Positions 32,735 through 40,421 of a stretch of 59,952 nucleotides of DNA are shown here, piece after piece. Under the pieces are notes generated by a model that searched no databases, was not told the origin of the DNA, and saw only the letters and a program-made list of their open reading frames with translations. The DNA comes from an uncultured Oscillibacter sp. (lineage in GTDB: Bacteria > Bacillota > Clostridia > Oscillospirales > Oscillospiraceae). Position numbers and translations under genes: made by a program. The stretch's first letter is position 1, and each line of letters opens with the position of its first letter. Location: contig NZ_URDP01000007.1 in assembly GCF_900546705.1 (NCBI RefSeq), forward strand, positions 1 through 59,952, written 5' to 3'.

Positions 32735-33384
32735 CAGATGGGGCAAAAACAATAGCCACCATTGCACAGCGCGTACAGGCAGCAAAGGCTCAGACAGGGG
32801 TTGGAGCCGCACAGCTCAGTGCCAAACACCGTCCCATTGGGCCGATAGGTGTTCTGACCGGCGTTGTCCATGAATTCCAGAGCGGCGCGGTATTCAGCGT
32901 TGTCCGGATCCATCTGACAGGCGGTCTGGTAGTAACGGCGGGCCTCGTCCATCCAGCCGCGGCGGTAGCAGACGGCGCCCCGAAGAAAGTTCCACTCGGC
33001 ATTGTGATCGCTGTAGTTGGCCAGCAGCGCCTCGGCGCGGCTCAGGTTTCCGGAGTTGATGGCCAGCCGGACCTGCTGAAGCACAGAGCTGCCGGAGGCA
33101 CTGCTGCCGTAGCTCCCGTAGGCCTGCCGCTGCTGGTAGGCACCGCCGTAGCCGCTCTGGGTGCTGTATCCGCTGTGGGCACTGCCGTTGCGTGCGGCGC
33201 GGTCCCGTGTGATCTGCTCGTAAGCGGCGTTGATCTCTTTCATTTTCTCCTGCGCCAGATCGGCCAGGGGATTATCATGATAGTTGTCCGGATGATATTT
33301 GCGGGCCAGCTCGCGGTATGCTTTTTTGATTTCTTCATCGGTAGCGGTTTCGGGTACGCCCAAAACCTCGTAAGGATCGTTCAT
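32731..33384 (-). CDS. J-domain protein with TPR-like segment and Cys-rich tail
   Basis: 217 residues. A J domain (1-66) has the HPD motif at 31-33 (YHPDNYHDNP), so it can stimulate a DnaK. A Tyr/Gly/Ser-rich linker (67-100) leads to a TPR-like helical region (about 102-172; SGNLSRAEALLANYSDHNAE, MDEARRYYQTACQMDP). The final 26 residues hold eight cysteines (192, 197, 201, 202, 207, 212, 214, 217). It is not a classical DnaJ. Its ATG overlaps the DUF5685 stop by four bases, linking the two products. Confidence 0.88.
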   Translation of the reverse strand: MNDPYEVLGVPETATDEEIKKAYRELARKYHPDNYHDNPLADLAQEKMKEINAAYEQITRDRAARNGSAHSGYSTQSGYGGAYQQRQAYGSYGSSASGSSVLQQVRLAINSGNLSRAEALLANYSDHNAEWNFLRGAVCYRRGWMDEARRYYQTACQMDPDNAEYRAALEFMDNAGQNTYRPNGTVFGTELCGSNPCLSLCCLYALCNGGYCFCPIC

Positions 33385-34283
33385 GTGGTTTCCTCAACCT
33401 TCCTGCGTTTTCTGTCTATCCCCCGAGTCTTGGGGTGAAAGGTGCCGTCCAGCACAGCCTTGCCTACTTGAAAAAGCCCACTGTAGATGGTTGCTTCCAG
33501 CACCGGAGACCACCGTCCGAAATCCCACAGCTCGTAGGCAGTGGCGATCATGCGGACGGAGTGGTCCAGAGACTGGGCAAAGATCCGGCGGCTCTCCGGC
33601 GTCCAGGTGCCGTTTTGCAGGCCGAAGCGCAGTGCCACAGGATTATAGTTTCCCGAACGGGCGTCTTTTTTCAGGTCGTCCGCTGCATCTACCAGATAAA
33701 TCCAGCGTCCCAGATGATAGAGCATCTGCCCCAGCACCCGCCGCTGCACGGCGTTTTCCACCTGATCGGCTCCCCGCTCCAGCAAGACGGCAAAGGCATC
33801 TGCCGCCTGATCCATGGAAGCACACTGTTCCTGCTCCAGGCGGCTGAGAATGGAGAGCTGCTTTTGAACGGCTGTGTCAAAAGAAGGGCAAAGGCGGGCG
33901 GCGTGATGGTAAGCCGGCTCCAGCAAGGCAGAGGCGGCTCGGTATTTGGCCCCGTGCAGCCAGTCGTGGTCGGAAACCCCGTCCCGCAGCTGCCAGTAAG
34001 CAAGAATCACGCTCTCGTCTGCTGCCAACTCCATGGGGGCACTGCTTTGCAGATAAGGACGAGCCTTATGGGGCGAGGCAATGCACCGCCGCCGGAGCAC
34101 GGTCCCCTCCCCCGGGTCCGAGAGCAGAATGGCAAGGTAGGTAAAATCGTAATTGAGAATGAAGCGGGCGGCCGATCCGTACCGTGTGCCCAGCGTGTGG
34201 CAAAGGCCGCAGTAGGCCTGCTGAAATTGCTGCCGCCCGGTTTCATCCAGCAATTCCAGGGGCGGACGCACGTATCCGTACAT
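33381..34283 (-). CDS. DUF5685 family protein
   Basis: 300 residues starting MYGYVRPPLELL, with CGLC at 25-28 (QQAYCGLCHTLGTRYG), a third Cys in RRRCIASPHK (67) and an all-helical remainder (HHAARLCPSF, LGRWIYLVDAADDLKKDARSG). The DxxDDLxxD-like stretch resembles metal-binding helices but activity is unknown. The start overlaps the RseC-like stop (TAATG) and its stop overlaps the J-domain start (ATGA). The frame continues upstream within the RseC-like gene, but MYGYVRP is the family start. Confidence 0.85.
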   Translation of the reverse strand: MYGYVRPPLELLDETGRQQFQQAYCGLCHTLGTRYGSAARFILNYDFTYLAILLSDPGEGTVLRRRCIASPHKARPYLQSSAPMELAADESVILAYWQLRDGVSDHDWLHGAKYRAASALLEPAYHHAARLCPSFDTAVQKQLSILSRLEQEQCASMDQAADAFAVLLERGADQVENAVQRRVLGQMLYHLGRWIYLVDAADDLKKDARSGNYNPVALRFGLQNGTWTPESRRIFAQSLDHSVRMIATAYELWDFGRWSPVLEATIYSGLFQVGKAVLDGTFHPKTRGIDRKRRKVEETT

Positions 34284-34693
34284 TAAAACACGCGGACAAT
34301 GCGGAAAGTGAGTCCCCCCTGCTTTTTCAGACGGCGGTCGTAGACGATGGCGGCTACGATTCCTGCCACGAACCCAACCACGCCGGCTGTATACTGGGTG
34401 GACACACCGGCACCCAGCGCCACGGCCAGCAGGTAGCACAGCAGAAAGAGCACCACGGGTGTCAGATAAACAAGTGCGATGATGTGCAGCATTTTGCTGG
34501 TGCTGCTCTCCACCACCACCTTTTGTCCGGGGCGGGCATCGATGGAATTGACTGCCTTTGCCCGTACGGCCGCACCGGTGACGCCGCAGCCGGCACACTC
34601 CTCGCAGTCGTGTCCGCAGGCGGATTTGCGGGGTACGGAGATCTCCGCATGGTTCTTGTCCAGAATTCGTTCAACAGTTGCAATTTGTGTCAT
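34283..34693 (-). CDS. SoxR-reducing system RseC/MucC family protein
   Basis: 136 residues. An N-terminal cytoplasmic part carries the Cys cluster C26, C30, C33, C36 (SACGHDCEECAGC), followed by two TM helices (about 68-93 and 99-117) and a short basic tail. RseC proteins work with Rnf/Rsx-type electron carriers or sigma-E control in proteobacteria; in clostridia the role is not settled. It heads the coupled Cys-rich trio and follows cdaR by 41 bases. Confidence 0.87.
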   Translation of the reverse strand: MTQIATVERILDKNHAEISVPRKSACGHDCEECAGCGVTGAAVRAKAVNSIDARPGQKVVVESSTSKMLHIIALVYLTPVVLFLLCYLLAVALGAGVSTQYTAGVVGFVAGIVAAIVYDRRLKKQGGLTFRIVRVF

Positions 34694-34734
34694 ATAAACC
34701 TCCCGGGACGGCGCACGGAAACCCGCCGCCCCAC

Positions 34735-36036
34735 TTATTGCGCATCCGCGTCCTCCCCGCCGGACGAATCGTCCGTTCCATCGGAGATATTGACGCGCAC
34801 CTGATAGGTACCGGAGACGCCTACGTCGCCGCCGGTGCTGATGAGCACCTTGGCGGGAACGGTATAGCTTCCCACGGCGTTATTGAAGTCCGTCAGATCC
34901 GCCACCACGATGATATCGTCTCCTGTGACGGCGGCGACATCCGCGCTGGTGCCGAAGATCTGTACGGGAACCTCCATGGTCAAAAGTTCCACCTGACGGC
35001 CCTCCGCAGCAAGATTTTCGTAGCGGATCCGGTCAGTGGTTACCTCGGCGGTGGTCATGTCCTTGAAGTGCAGGCGCATGGTAGCCTGAGAGACACCGCT
35101 GAGGTTTTCGCATCCCTCCGGAATGGGGATGACGTAATTATACACGGCGGAACTGTCCAGCTTGGTCAGATCAAAGTCCGCCAGTACCAGTGAATCGATA
35201 TCCCGCAGGATATCTGCCTCGCCGGTGACGGTGACGCTCTCGGGATTGATGGTCACCACGGTATTGGAGACACGGGCACCCGGGGATTCCTTGAAATTCA
35301 CGGTGAGTTTCAGCTCCTTGGTGACGTTGACCGGCATGGTCACCTGTACCTGATCCACTGTGGGATGGATGTCCTTACTCTCCAGAAGCTGGTCATTGGC
35401 ATCATAGAATTCGAAGTTCAAAGCCTCCGAGACAGAGGAAACCGCATCGGTGCCGATGTCCAGGGTCACCTTGGCGTAGCTGACTTGATCGAGGATCTCT
35501 TGCTGCCCACGGATCTCAAAGGTGGAGGGAGAAAGCGTCAGCTCGCCGGCGGAGTAGCCTTCGGCCACGTTCCCCACCACCTCGCAGTGAACGTCCACGG
35601 TCTTGCTGTACAACTCGCCGATGTTGACCGTAGCAGTATAGGGCTTGATGTCCTGAAACTCCACAATCTGACTGAGACTCTTGGTGGTAAACCCGGTTTT
35701 GTTGGACACGCTCTGCACGCCGGTTGTGGTGATGCCGGACAGATCCGCCTGGATGAGAATGTCATCCCGGTCGATCTTGGCCAGGTTCCAGCGTGTGCCC
35801 CGGAGCGTGACATCCACCGTCTTGTCCGTGCCCTCGTCCAGCAGCATCAGGCCGCGGTCGGCCAGGACCGTATCCTCCCACAGGTATTCGATGGGGACGT
35901 CCTTGAACTCCTTGGTTCTAATGCGGGCTGTTCCATCCGGGCCGCCGGTCATATCCACATAGATCCAGAGGGTGATCGCCACCAGCGTGGCCAGGGCAAT
36001 GTAAAATGCTTTTCGCTTGCGCAGATCAATCTTCAT
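34735..36036 (-). CDS. cdaR: YbbR-domain regulator CdaR
   Basis: 433 residues: one N-terminal TM helix (AFYIALATLVAITLWIYVDM) then four YbbR-type beta domains outside the membrane (about 50-130, 130-220, 225-315, 320-410) and an acidic tail. CdaR controls the membrane diadenylate cyclase CdaA, whose gene overlaps it by 11 bases. glmM, the usual third gene, is not here. Confidence 0.94.
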   Translation of the reverse strand: MKIDLRKRKAFYIALATLVAITLWIYVDMTGGPDGTARIRTKEFKDVPIEYLWEDTVLADRGLMLLDEGTDKTVDVTLRGTRWNLAKIDRDDILIQADLSGITTTGVQSVSNKTGFTTKSLSQIVEFQDIKPYTATVNIGELYSKTVDVHCEVVGNVAEGYSAGELTLSPSTFEIRGQQEILDQVSYAKVTLDIGTDAVSSVSEALNFEFYDANDQLLESKDIHPTVDQVQVTMPVNVTKELKLTVNFKESPGARVSNTVVTINPESVTVTGEADILRDIDSLVLADFDLTKLDSSAVYNYVIPIPEGCENLSGVSQATMRLHFKDMTTAEVTTDRIRYENLAAEGRQVELLTMEVPVQIFGTSADVAAVTGDDIIVVADLTDFNNAVGSYTVPAKVLISTGGDVGVSGTYQVRVNISDGTDDSSGGEDADAQ

Positions 36037-36916
36037 GGCTGCCTCCGTTCCGCCGGGCTGTCATGGCGCCCCAAAGACCCGCCAGAGAGAATTTCTGCCT
36101 GGCGGGTTCTTCGTTGTCCTGAGGGAGCAGCTCGTTGCGCAGAAGATTTTCCAGCGTCTCCGGCTTCAGATGCCGCTTGAGCATTCCTCCGATGGCCACG
36201 GAGATGGAGCCGGTCTCCTCTGAGACGATGACCACCACCGCGTCGGAGTTTTCACTCATGCCGATGCCGGCCCGGTGCCGCATGCCAAGATCCCGGGAGA
36301 GATTCACATTTTTGCTCAGGGGCAGCATGCAGCCGGCACCCAGCACCCGCCCGTCCCGGACGATAACGGCGCCGTCGTGCATGGGTGCCTTTACAAAGAA
36401 AATATTTTTCAAAAGTTCGCTGGAGACGGTGGCGTCCAGCACCGTTCCGCTGCGCACCATGTCGTCGAGCAGCATCTCCCGCTCAAAGACGATCAGCGCA
36501 CCGGTGCGGGACTGGGACATCTCCGTGCAGGCCAGGACTGTCTGGCCGATGGTCTGCTCGATGACGTTGACGTCCTCGGTATGGGCAAAAAAGGCAATGA
36601 ACCGCTTGCTGCCCATCTGCTCCAGAATCCGCCGGATCTCCGGCTGGAAGAGAATGATGAGCGCCAGAACGCCCATATCCACCATGCTGCTCAGGATATA
36701 ATTGACACTGTGCAGCTGCAGAATATAGGACAGCAGCAGTGCGCCCAAGAAGACGAACAGTCCCTTCAAAAGGCTGGCGGCCTTTGTACTTTGTACCAGC
36801 ATCAGCACCTTGTACAGGACGAAGATCATGATGCCGATATCCAAAAGATCTGTCAGCTGGATCATCAGCAAATACCGGCCGATCACCAGCGGCAGCTCAG
36901 ACAATTGAACATCCAT
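36026..36916 (-). CDS. cdaA: Diadenylate cyclase CdaA
   Basis: 296 residues making c-di-AMP, a messenger for potassium, turgor and wall balance. Three TM helices in the first ~90 residues are followed by the DAC domain with DGA (181-183, PMHDGAVIVRDG) and RHR (213-215, LGMRHRAGIG), the two catalytic motifs. ATG 36916 is chosen over an open frame to 37006 because GAGGAAAT precedes it and the promoter -10 lies just upstream at 36956. Confidence 0.95.
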   Translation of the reverse strand: MDVQLSELPLVIGRYLLMIQLTDLLDIGIMIFVLYKVLMLVQSTKAASLLKGLFVFLGALLLSYILQLHSVNYILSSMVDMGVLALIILFQPEIRRILEQMGSKRFIAFFAHTEDVNVIEQTIGQTVLACTEMSQSRTGALIVFEREMLLDDMVRSGTVLDATVSSELLKNIFFVKAPMHDGAVIVRDGRVLGAGCMLPLSKNVNLSRDLGMRHRAGIGMSENSDAVVVIVSEETGSISVAIGGMLKRHLKPETLENLLRNELLPQDNEEPARQKFSLAGLWGAMTARRNGGSHED

Positions 36917-36955
36917 TGAGATTTCCTCATCTCCTCCAGGCCATGAATACACTTG

Positions 36956-36984
36956 ATTATATAAAAAATACCAAAGGATTGCAA
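36956..36984 (-). promoter_or_regulatory. Putative promoter of cdaA-cdaR
   Basis: Minus strand TTGCAA (36979-36984), 17-base spacer, TATAAT (36956-36961), about 40 bases before cdaA. Confidence 0.65.
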
Positions 36985-37021
36985 GGCAATCCACAGGAAA
37001 ATTCACGGTCTGTTCAGAAAA

Positions 37022-38146
37022 TTACCCCAGGATCTGGCCCATGGCCTCCAAAAAGTGCTCCACCTCCCCGGCTGTGTTCCAGTGAGAAAAGCTCAGCCGG
37101 ACGGTGCCGGTTTCCAGGGTACCTGCCTGGCGATGGGCCGCGGGGGCGCAGTGGAGTCCTGCCCGGACGGCAATGTCCCGCTGCCCCAATGCAGCGGCGA
37201 TCTGCTCTACATCGCGGCCGGCAGCAGTAAAGGACAGCACACCGGCCTGACTTGCAAGATCGGGTCTTGCGTATACCTGCACGCCGGGCATGGACATAAG
37301 GCCCAGGGCGGCCTGCCGGGCCAGAACCCGCTCCTGATAGCAGATGTTTTCCGGCCCCACCCGGCGTACGAACCGCACACCGGCCAGAAGCCCTGCGATG
37401 CCGGGGACATTGTGGGTCCCGGCCTCCAGACGGTCCGGCAGGAACTCGGGCATTTGCTGCTGAATGGAAAGGCTTCCGGTCCCCCCCTCCATCAGCGGAC
37501 GCACAGTGGTTCCCGGACCGCACAGCAGCACGCCGGTACCCTGGGGGCCGTAGAGGCCCTTGTGACCCGGCATGGCAATGAACGCGGCAGCCAGTGCCGC
37601 CTGGTCCAGGGCAAGGATCCCGGCGGACTGGGATGCGTCTACGATCAATGGTACGCCCCGGGCCCGGCACAGGGCCGCCACCTGCTCCACCGGCTGCACG
37701 TAGCCAAATACGTTGGACACATGGTTGCAGATGACGGCATCCACGCCCGGCACAATCAGATGTGCAAAGGCATCTGCGGTTTGTTCCGGATCGAAAAGCG
37801 GACCGGCCGCCACATCCACCCGGGCGCCCAGCGCGTGGAGGGGACGGGTAACCGCGTTGTGTTCGTAGCCGGAGATGACCGCGTGTCCGCCGGGCGGCAC
37901 CAGACTTTTGATGGCAATGTTCAGGGCGTGGGTTGCGTTCATGGTGAATACCACTTGCTCCGGGCTTTCCAGGTGATAGAGTTCCGCCAATTCACTGCGG
38001 CAGGCAAACGCAGTATCCGCCGCCAGCATGGCGGAGCGGTATCCGCCCCGTCCCGGCGAGCTCATGGTGGCCATGGCCTCCCGGACCGCCTCGGTTACCT
38101 CCGGCGGCTTTTGGAAGGTCGTGGCGGCACTGTCCAGGTAGATCAT
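37022..38146 (-). CDS. Cysteine desulfurase family protein (class V aminotransferase)
   Basis: 374-residue PLP enzyme. It opens MIYLDSAATTFQKPPEV, the PLP lysine is in AMPGHKGLYGPQGTGVLL, with LIVDASQSAG (Asp holding the PLP ring) and the C-terminal loop AVRAGLHCAPAAH carrying the likely catalytic Cys. It matches the cysteine desulfurase group found with selenium or sulfur-carrier genes. GGAGG lies seven bases before the ATG, and the start overlaps the stop of the DUF3343 gene (ATGA), so the pair is coupled. Confidence 0.92.
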   Translation of the reverse strand: MIYLDSAATTFQKPPEVTEAVREAMATMSSPGRGGYRSAMLAADTAFACRSELAELYHLESPEQVVFTMNATHALNIAIKSLVPPGGHAVISGYEHNAVTRPLHALGARVDVAAGPLFDPEQTADAFAHLIVPGVDAVICNHVSNVFGYVQPVEQVAALCRARGVPLIVDASQSAGILALDQAALAAAFIAMPGHKGLYGPQGTGVLLCGPGTTVRPLMEGGTGSLSIQQQMPEFLPDRLEAGTHNVPGIAGLLAGVRFVRRVGPENICYQERVLARQAALGLMSMPGVQVYARPDLASQAGVLSFTAAGRDVEQIAAALGQRDIAVRAGLHCAPAAHRQAGTLETGTVRLSFSHWNTAGEVEHFLEAMGQILG

Positions 38147-38394
38147 GGGCGCACCTCCAGAAATGTGCCTTTTTGCGACAAAAATATTTGAACAGGGTCC
38201 AGCCGCTCCCTGTGCAGGACCTGCAGGGCGGATGCCAGATCGGATACGGAGAGTTCCACGGCGTAGGCGCAGCCCAGTTCGGTCAAGTCCCTGGGCGCAC
38301 GATAGATCCGGCTGCGAATTCCCGCCTGGCCCAGGGCGCGCTGCATCCGCTGGGCATAGGTTACGGAGCGGGCGATAATCAGATAGTGCTCCAC
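38143..38394 (-). CDS. DUF3343 protein, putative Se/S carrier
   Basis: 83 residues with the DUF3343 pattern: EHYLIIARSVTYAQRMQRAL then LGCAYAVELSVSDLASALQVL. The single conserved Cys lies in GCAYAVE. Family members are proposed carriers of persulfide or selenium for a partner desulfurase, encoded here with a four-base overlap. GTG start with AGAGGAGG seven bases upstream. Confidence 0.85.
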   Translation of the reverse strand: MEHYLIIARSVTYAQRMQRALGQAGIRSRIYRAPRDLTELGCAYAVELSVSDLASALQVLHRERLDPVQIFLSQKGTFLEVRP

Positions 38395-38457
38395 AGTTAC
38401 GCCTCCTCTCCCCCCATCCTATGCGGGCGGTGGCTGTCTGTTCCCCCTGGAGCCGAG

Positions 38458-38488
38458 AAAAAGGGAGAGTCCGATTTCGGACTCTCCC
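38458..38488 (-). terminator. Terminator of carD-ispD-ispF
   Basis: 11-bp stem GGGAGAGTCCG / CGGACTCTCCC with a minus-strand run of five T, eight bases after the ispF stop. Confidence 0.88.
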
Positions 38489-38495
38489 GGATATT

Positions 38496-38978
38496 TCAGC
38501 GTTTTTCCAGCAGAACAACTGCGTGGGCGGCCATCCCGGAGCCGTCTCCGGTGAAACCCAGTCCCTCCTCCGTGGTGGCCTTGACGTTGACCTGCCAGGG
38601 ATCAATGCCCAGCGCCGAGGCCAGATTCTCCTCCATCTGCCGGCGGTAGGGCCCCACCTTGGGCGCCTGGGCCAGCAGCACGGCGTCGATGTTGACCACG
38701 TCGTATCCGGCCTCGTCCAGCAGATGGGCTACATGGGAGAGCAGCTTCAGGCTGGAGATTCCGGCATAGGCCGGATCCGTGTCCGGAAACAGCTTTCCGA
38801 TATCGCCCAGCCGGGCCGCGCCGGTGAGCGCGTCCATAATGGCGTGGGTCAGCACATCCGCGTCGGAGTGGCCCAGCAGTCCCTTTTCCCAGGGAATGTC
38901 CACGCCGCCCAGAATCAGACGGCGGTTTTCCGTCAGACGGTGCACATCGTACCCGTGCCCGATGCGAAGATTGGTCAT
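38496..38978 (-). CDS. ispF: 2-C-methyl-D-erythritol 2,4-cyclodiphosphate synthase
   Basis: 160-residue IspF of the MEP isoprenoid pathway. Zinc-site residues and motifs: IGHGYDVHRL (Asp, His), LLGHSDADVLTHAIMDA (His), FPDTDPAYAGISSLKLL, and EEGLGFTGDGSGMAAHAV. Start ATG 38978 overlaps the ispD stop by four bases; the longer frame to 39479 is inside ispD. Confidence 0.97.
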   Translation of the reverse strand: MTNLRIGHGYDVHRLTENRRLILGGVDIPWEKGLLGHSDADVLTHAIMDALTGAARLGDIGKLFPDTDPAYAGISSLKLLSHVAHLLDEAGYDVVNIDAVLLAQAPKVGPYRRQMEENLASALGIDPWQVNVKATTEEGLGFTGDGSGMAAHAVVLLEKR

Positions 38979-39706
38979 TGCGCTTCCTCCCTGGCGTGTA
39001 AGATTGCCTCCGCCAGTATCAGATCGCCCGGCGTGGTGATTTTCAGATTGGACTCGTCTCCGTCGATCAGCAAAACCTGCTTGCCCAGCCGTTCCACGGC
39101 AGAACAATCGTCCGTAATGGGGATGTTCTGCTCCAGTGCGGACTGCAATGCCCCTTTGAGCAGGTCCGCCGTGAATACCTGGGGCGTCTGCACCGCCCGC
39201 AGACGGCTGCGGTCCAGCGTCCGCTCCACGATGCCGTCGGAGCCGGCTTCCTTGATGGTATCTTTTACCGCGACTGCCGGCGCTGCCGCGCCGCACCGCT
39301 CCGCCGCACGGATGACTGCATCGATCAGAGCCGGCGTGACCAGGGGACGTGCCCCGTCCTGCACGGCCAGCAGCTGCGTACCATCCCCTGCCTCCAGCGC
39401 GGCCAGCATAACCGAGTGGGCCCGGCTCTCTCCGCCCCGGATGACCTTGGCGCATTTGGTGATGCCATATGTACGGCACAGCTCCGCGATCTCCACAAGG
39501 TCAGATTCCCGCGTGGCTACGATGATCTCGTCCACCCGCTCCGCCTGCTCCAGCGCCTGCAGCGTGCGTGCCAGAACGGGGATGCCGTCCAGCGGCTGGA
39601 GCAGCTTGTTGACGCCGCCCATCCGGGTGGAACTGCCGGCTGCCGCCACCAGTGCGGCACAGCGGGGCCGGCGGGCATCCCGATGCTTTTTGAAAAATGG
39701 AAACAT
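38975..39706 (-). CDS. ispD: 2-C-methyl-D-erythritol 4-phosphate cytidylyltransferase
   Basis: 243-residue IspD that makes CDP-methylerythritol. CTP-binding motif ALVAAAGSSTRMGGVNK, GGESRAHSVMLAAL, VQDGARPLVTP and the ending TTPGDLILAEAIL are present. A basic leader (MFPFFKKHRDARRPR) precedes the fold. It lies between carD and ispF; carD-ispD-ispF is a common clostridial order. ispH is in the window too (fused to S1). Confidence 0.96.
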   Translation of the reverse strand: MFPFFKKHRDARRPRCAALVAAAGSSTRMGGVNKLLQPLDGIPVLARTLQALEQAERVDEIIVATRESDLVEIAELCRTYGITKCAKVIRGGESRAHSVMLAALEAGDGTQLLAVQDGARPLVTPALIDAVIRAAERCGAAAPAVAVKDTIKEAGSDGIVERTLDRSRLRAVQTPQVFTADLLKGALQSALEQNIPITDDCSAVERLGKQVLLIDGDESNLKITTPGDLILAEAILHAREEAQ

Positions 39707-39732
39707 GAACTTCTACCCTTTCAAAATCATGG

Positions 39733-40227
39733 TCAGTGCGCCGCAGGCAGCTGCATCATGGCCTGGTCCAGGCGGGCTTCGATTTCATCATATGCTCCGT
39801 GCTCCGCCATAACGATCTCCGAGAGGAGAATCTGACGGGCGTTGTGCAGCATTTTCCGCTCTCCGGTGGACAGTCCCCGCTGGTGGTCACGGTGCATGAG
39901 CGCCTTGACCACCCGGGCAACCTCATAGAGGTCCCCGCTCTTCAGCCGTGCCATGTTCTCCCGATACCGCTTGTTCCAGTTGGTACAGCTCTCCACCTCC
40001 ATGGTGGGGATGGCGCCCAGCAGCGTCTCCGCCTCCGGCTGAGAGATAATCTCGCGGATGCCGATGGCCTGGCTGTTGGCCACAGGGATTTTCAGAAGGA
40101 GTCCCCCCACCGGCATTTTGAACACATAGTAATCCTGCGCACTGCCTGCAATCTTTTCGCGTATAATCCCGTCGATGATGCCTGCTCCGTGCATGGGATG
40201 CACAACCAGATCCCCGATGCTGAACAT
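39733..40227 (-). CDS. CarD family transcriptional regulator
   Basis: 164 residues. An N-terminal CarD/TRCF-like Tudor domain that binds RNA polymerase beta (MFSIGDLVVHPMHGAGIIDG, DYYVFKMPVGGLLLKIPV) is followed by a helical DNA-binding part (WNKRYRENMARLKSGDLYEV, STGERKMLHNARQILLSEIV). It stabilises open promoter complexes. ATG 40227 with AAAGG upstream is preferred over TTG 40233. Confidence 0.93.
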   Translation of the reverse strand: MFSIGDLVVHPMHGAGIIDGIIREKIAGSAQDYYVFKMPVGGLLLKIPVANSQAIGIREIISQPEAETLLGAIPTMEVESCTNWNKRYRENMARLKSGDLYEVARVVKALMHRDHQRGLSTGERKMLHNARQILLSEIVMAEHGAYDEIEARLDQAMMQLPAAH

Positions 40228-40316
40228 GAACAAACCTTTCCTTTCCCGTCCAAGCGGGGCCGGGTAACCCGCTGTCTTGTTTACACCTCACAAAAACAAA
40301 TAATTACTCACATGCA

Positions 40317-40345
40317 ATTATAACCCTATAACTGTCAATTTACAA
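40317..40345 (-). promoter_or_regulatory. Putative carD promoter
   Basis: Minus strand TTGTAA (40340-40345), 17-base spacer, TATAAT (40317-40322), about 90 bases before carD. A TTGACA inside the spacer is too close to that -10 to be used with it. Confidence 0.5.
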
Positions 40346-40373
40346 GCGTGATTTTGTATTGTTTGGCATAAAA

Positions 40374-40408
40374 ATATACTGACGGTGCGAAAAACACCGT
40401 CAGTATAT
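40374..40408 (-). terminator. Terminator of the CoA-transferase gene
   Basis: 14-bp perfect stem ATATACTGACGGTG / CACCGTCAGTATAT, 13 bases past the stop at 40422. Confidence 0.85.
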
Positions 40409-40421
40409 ACAAAGCAGATGT

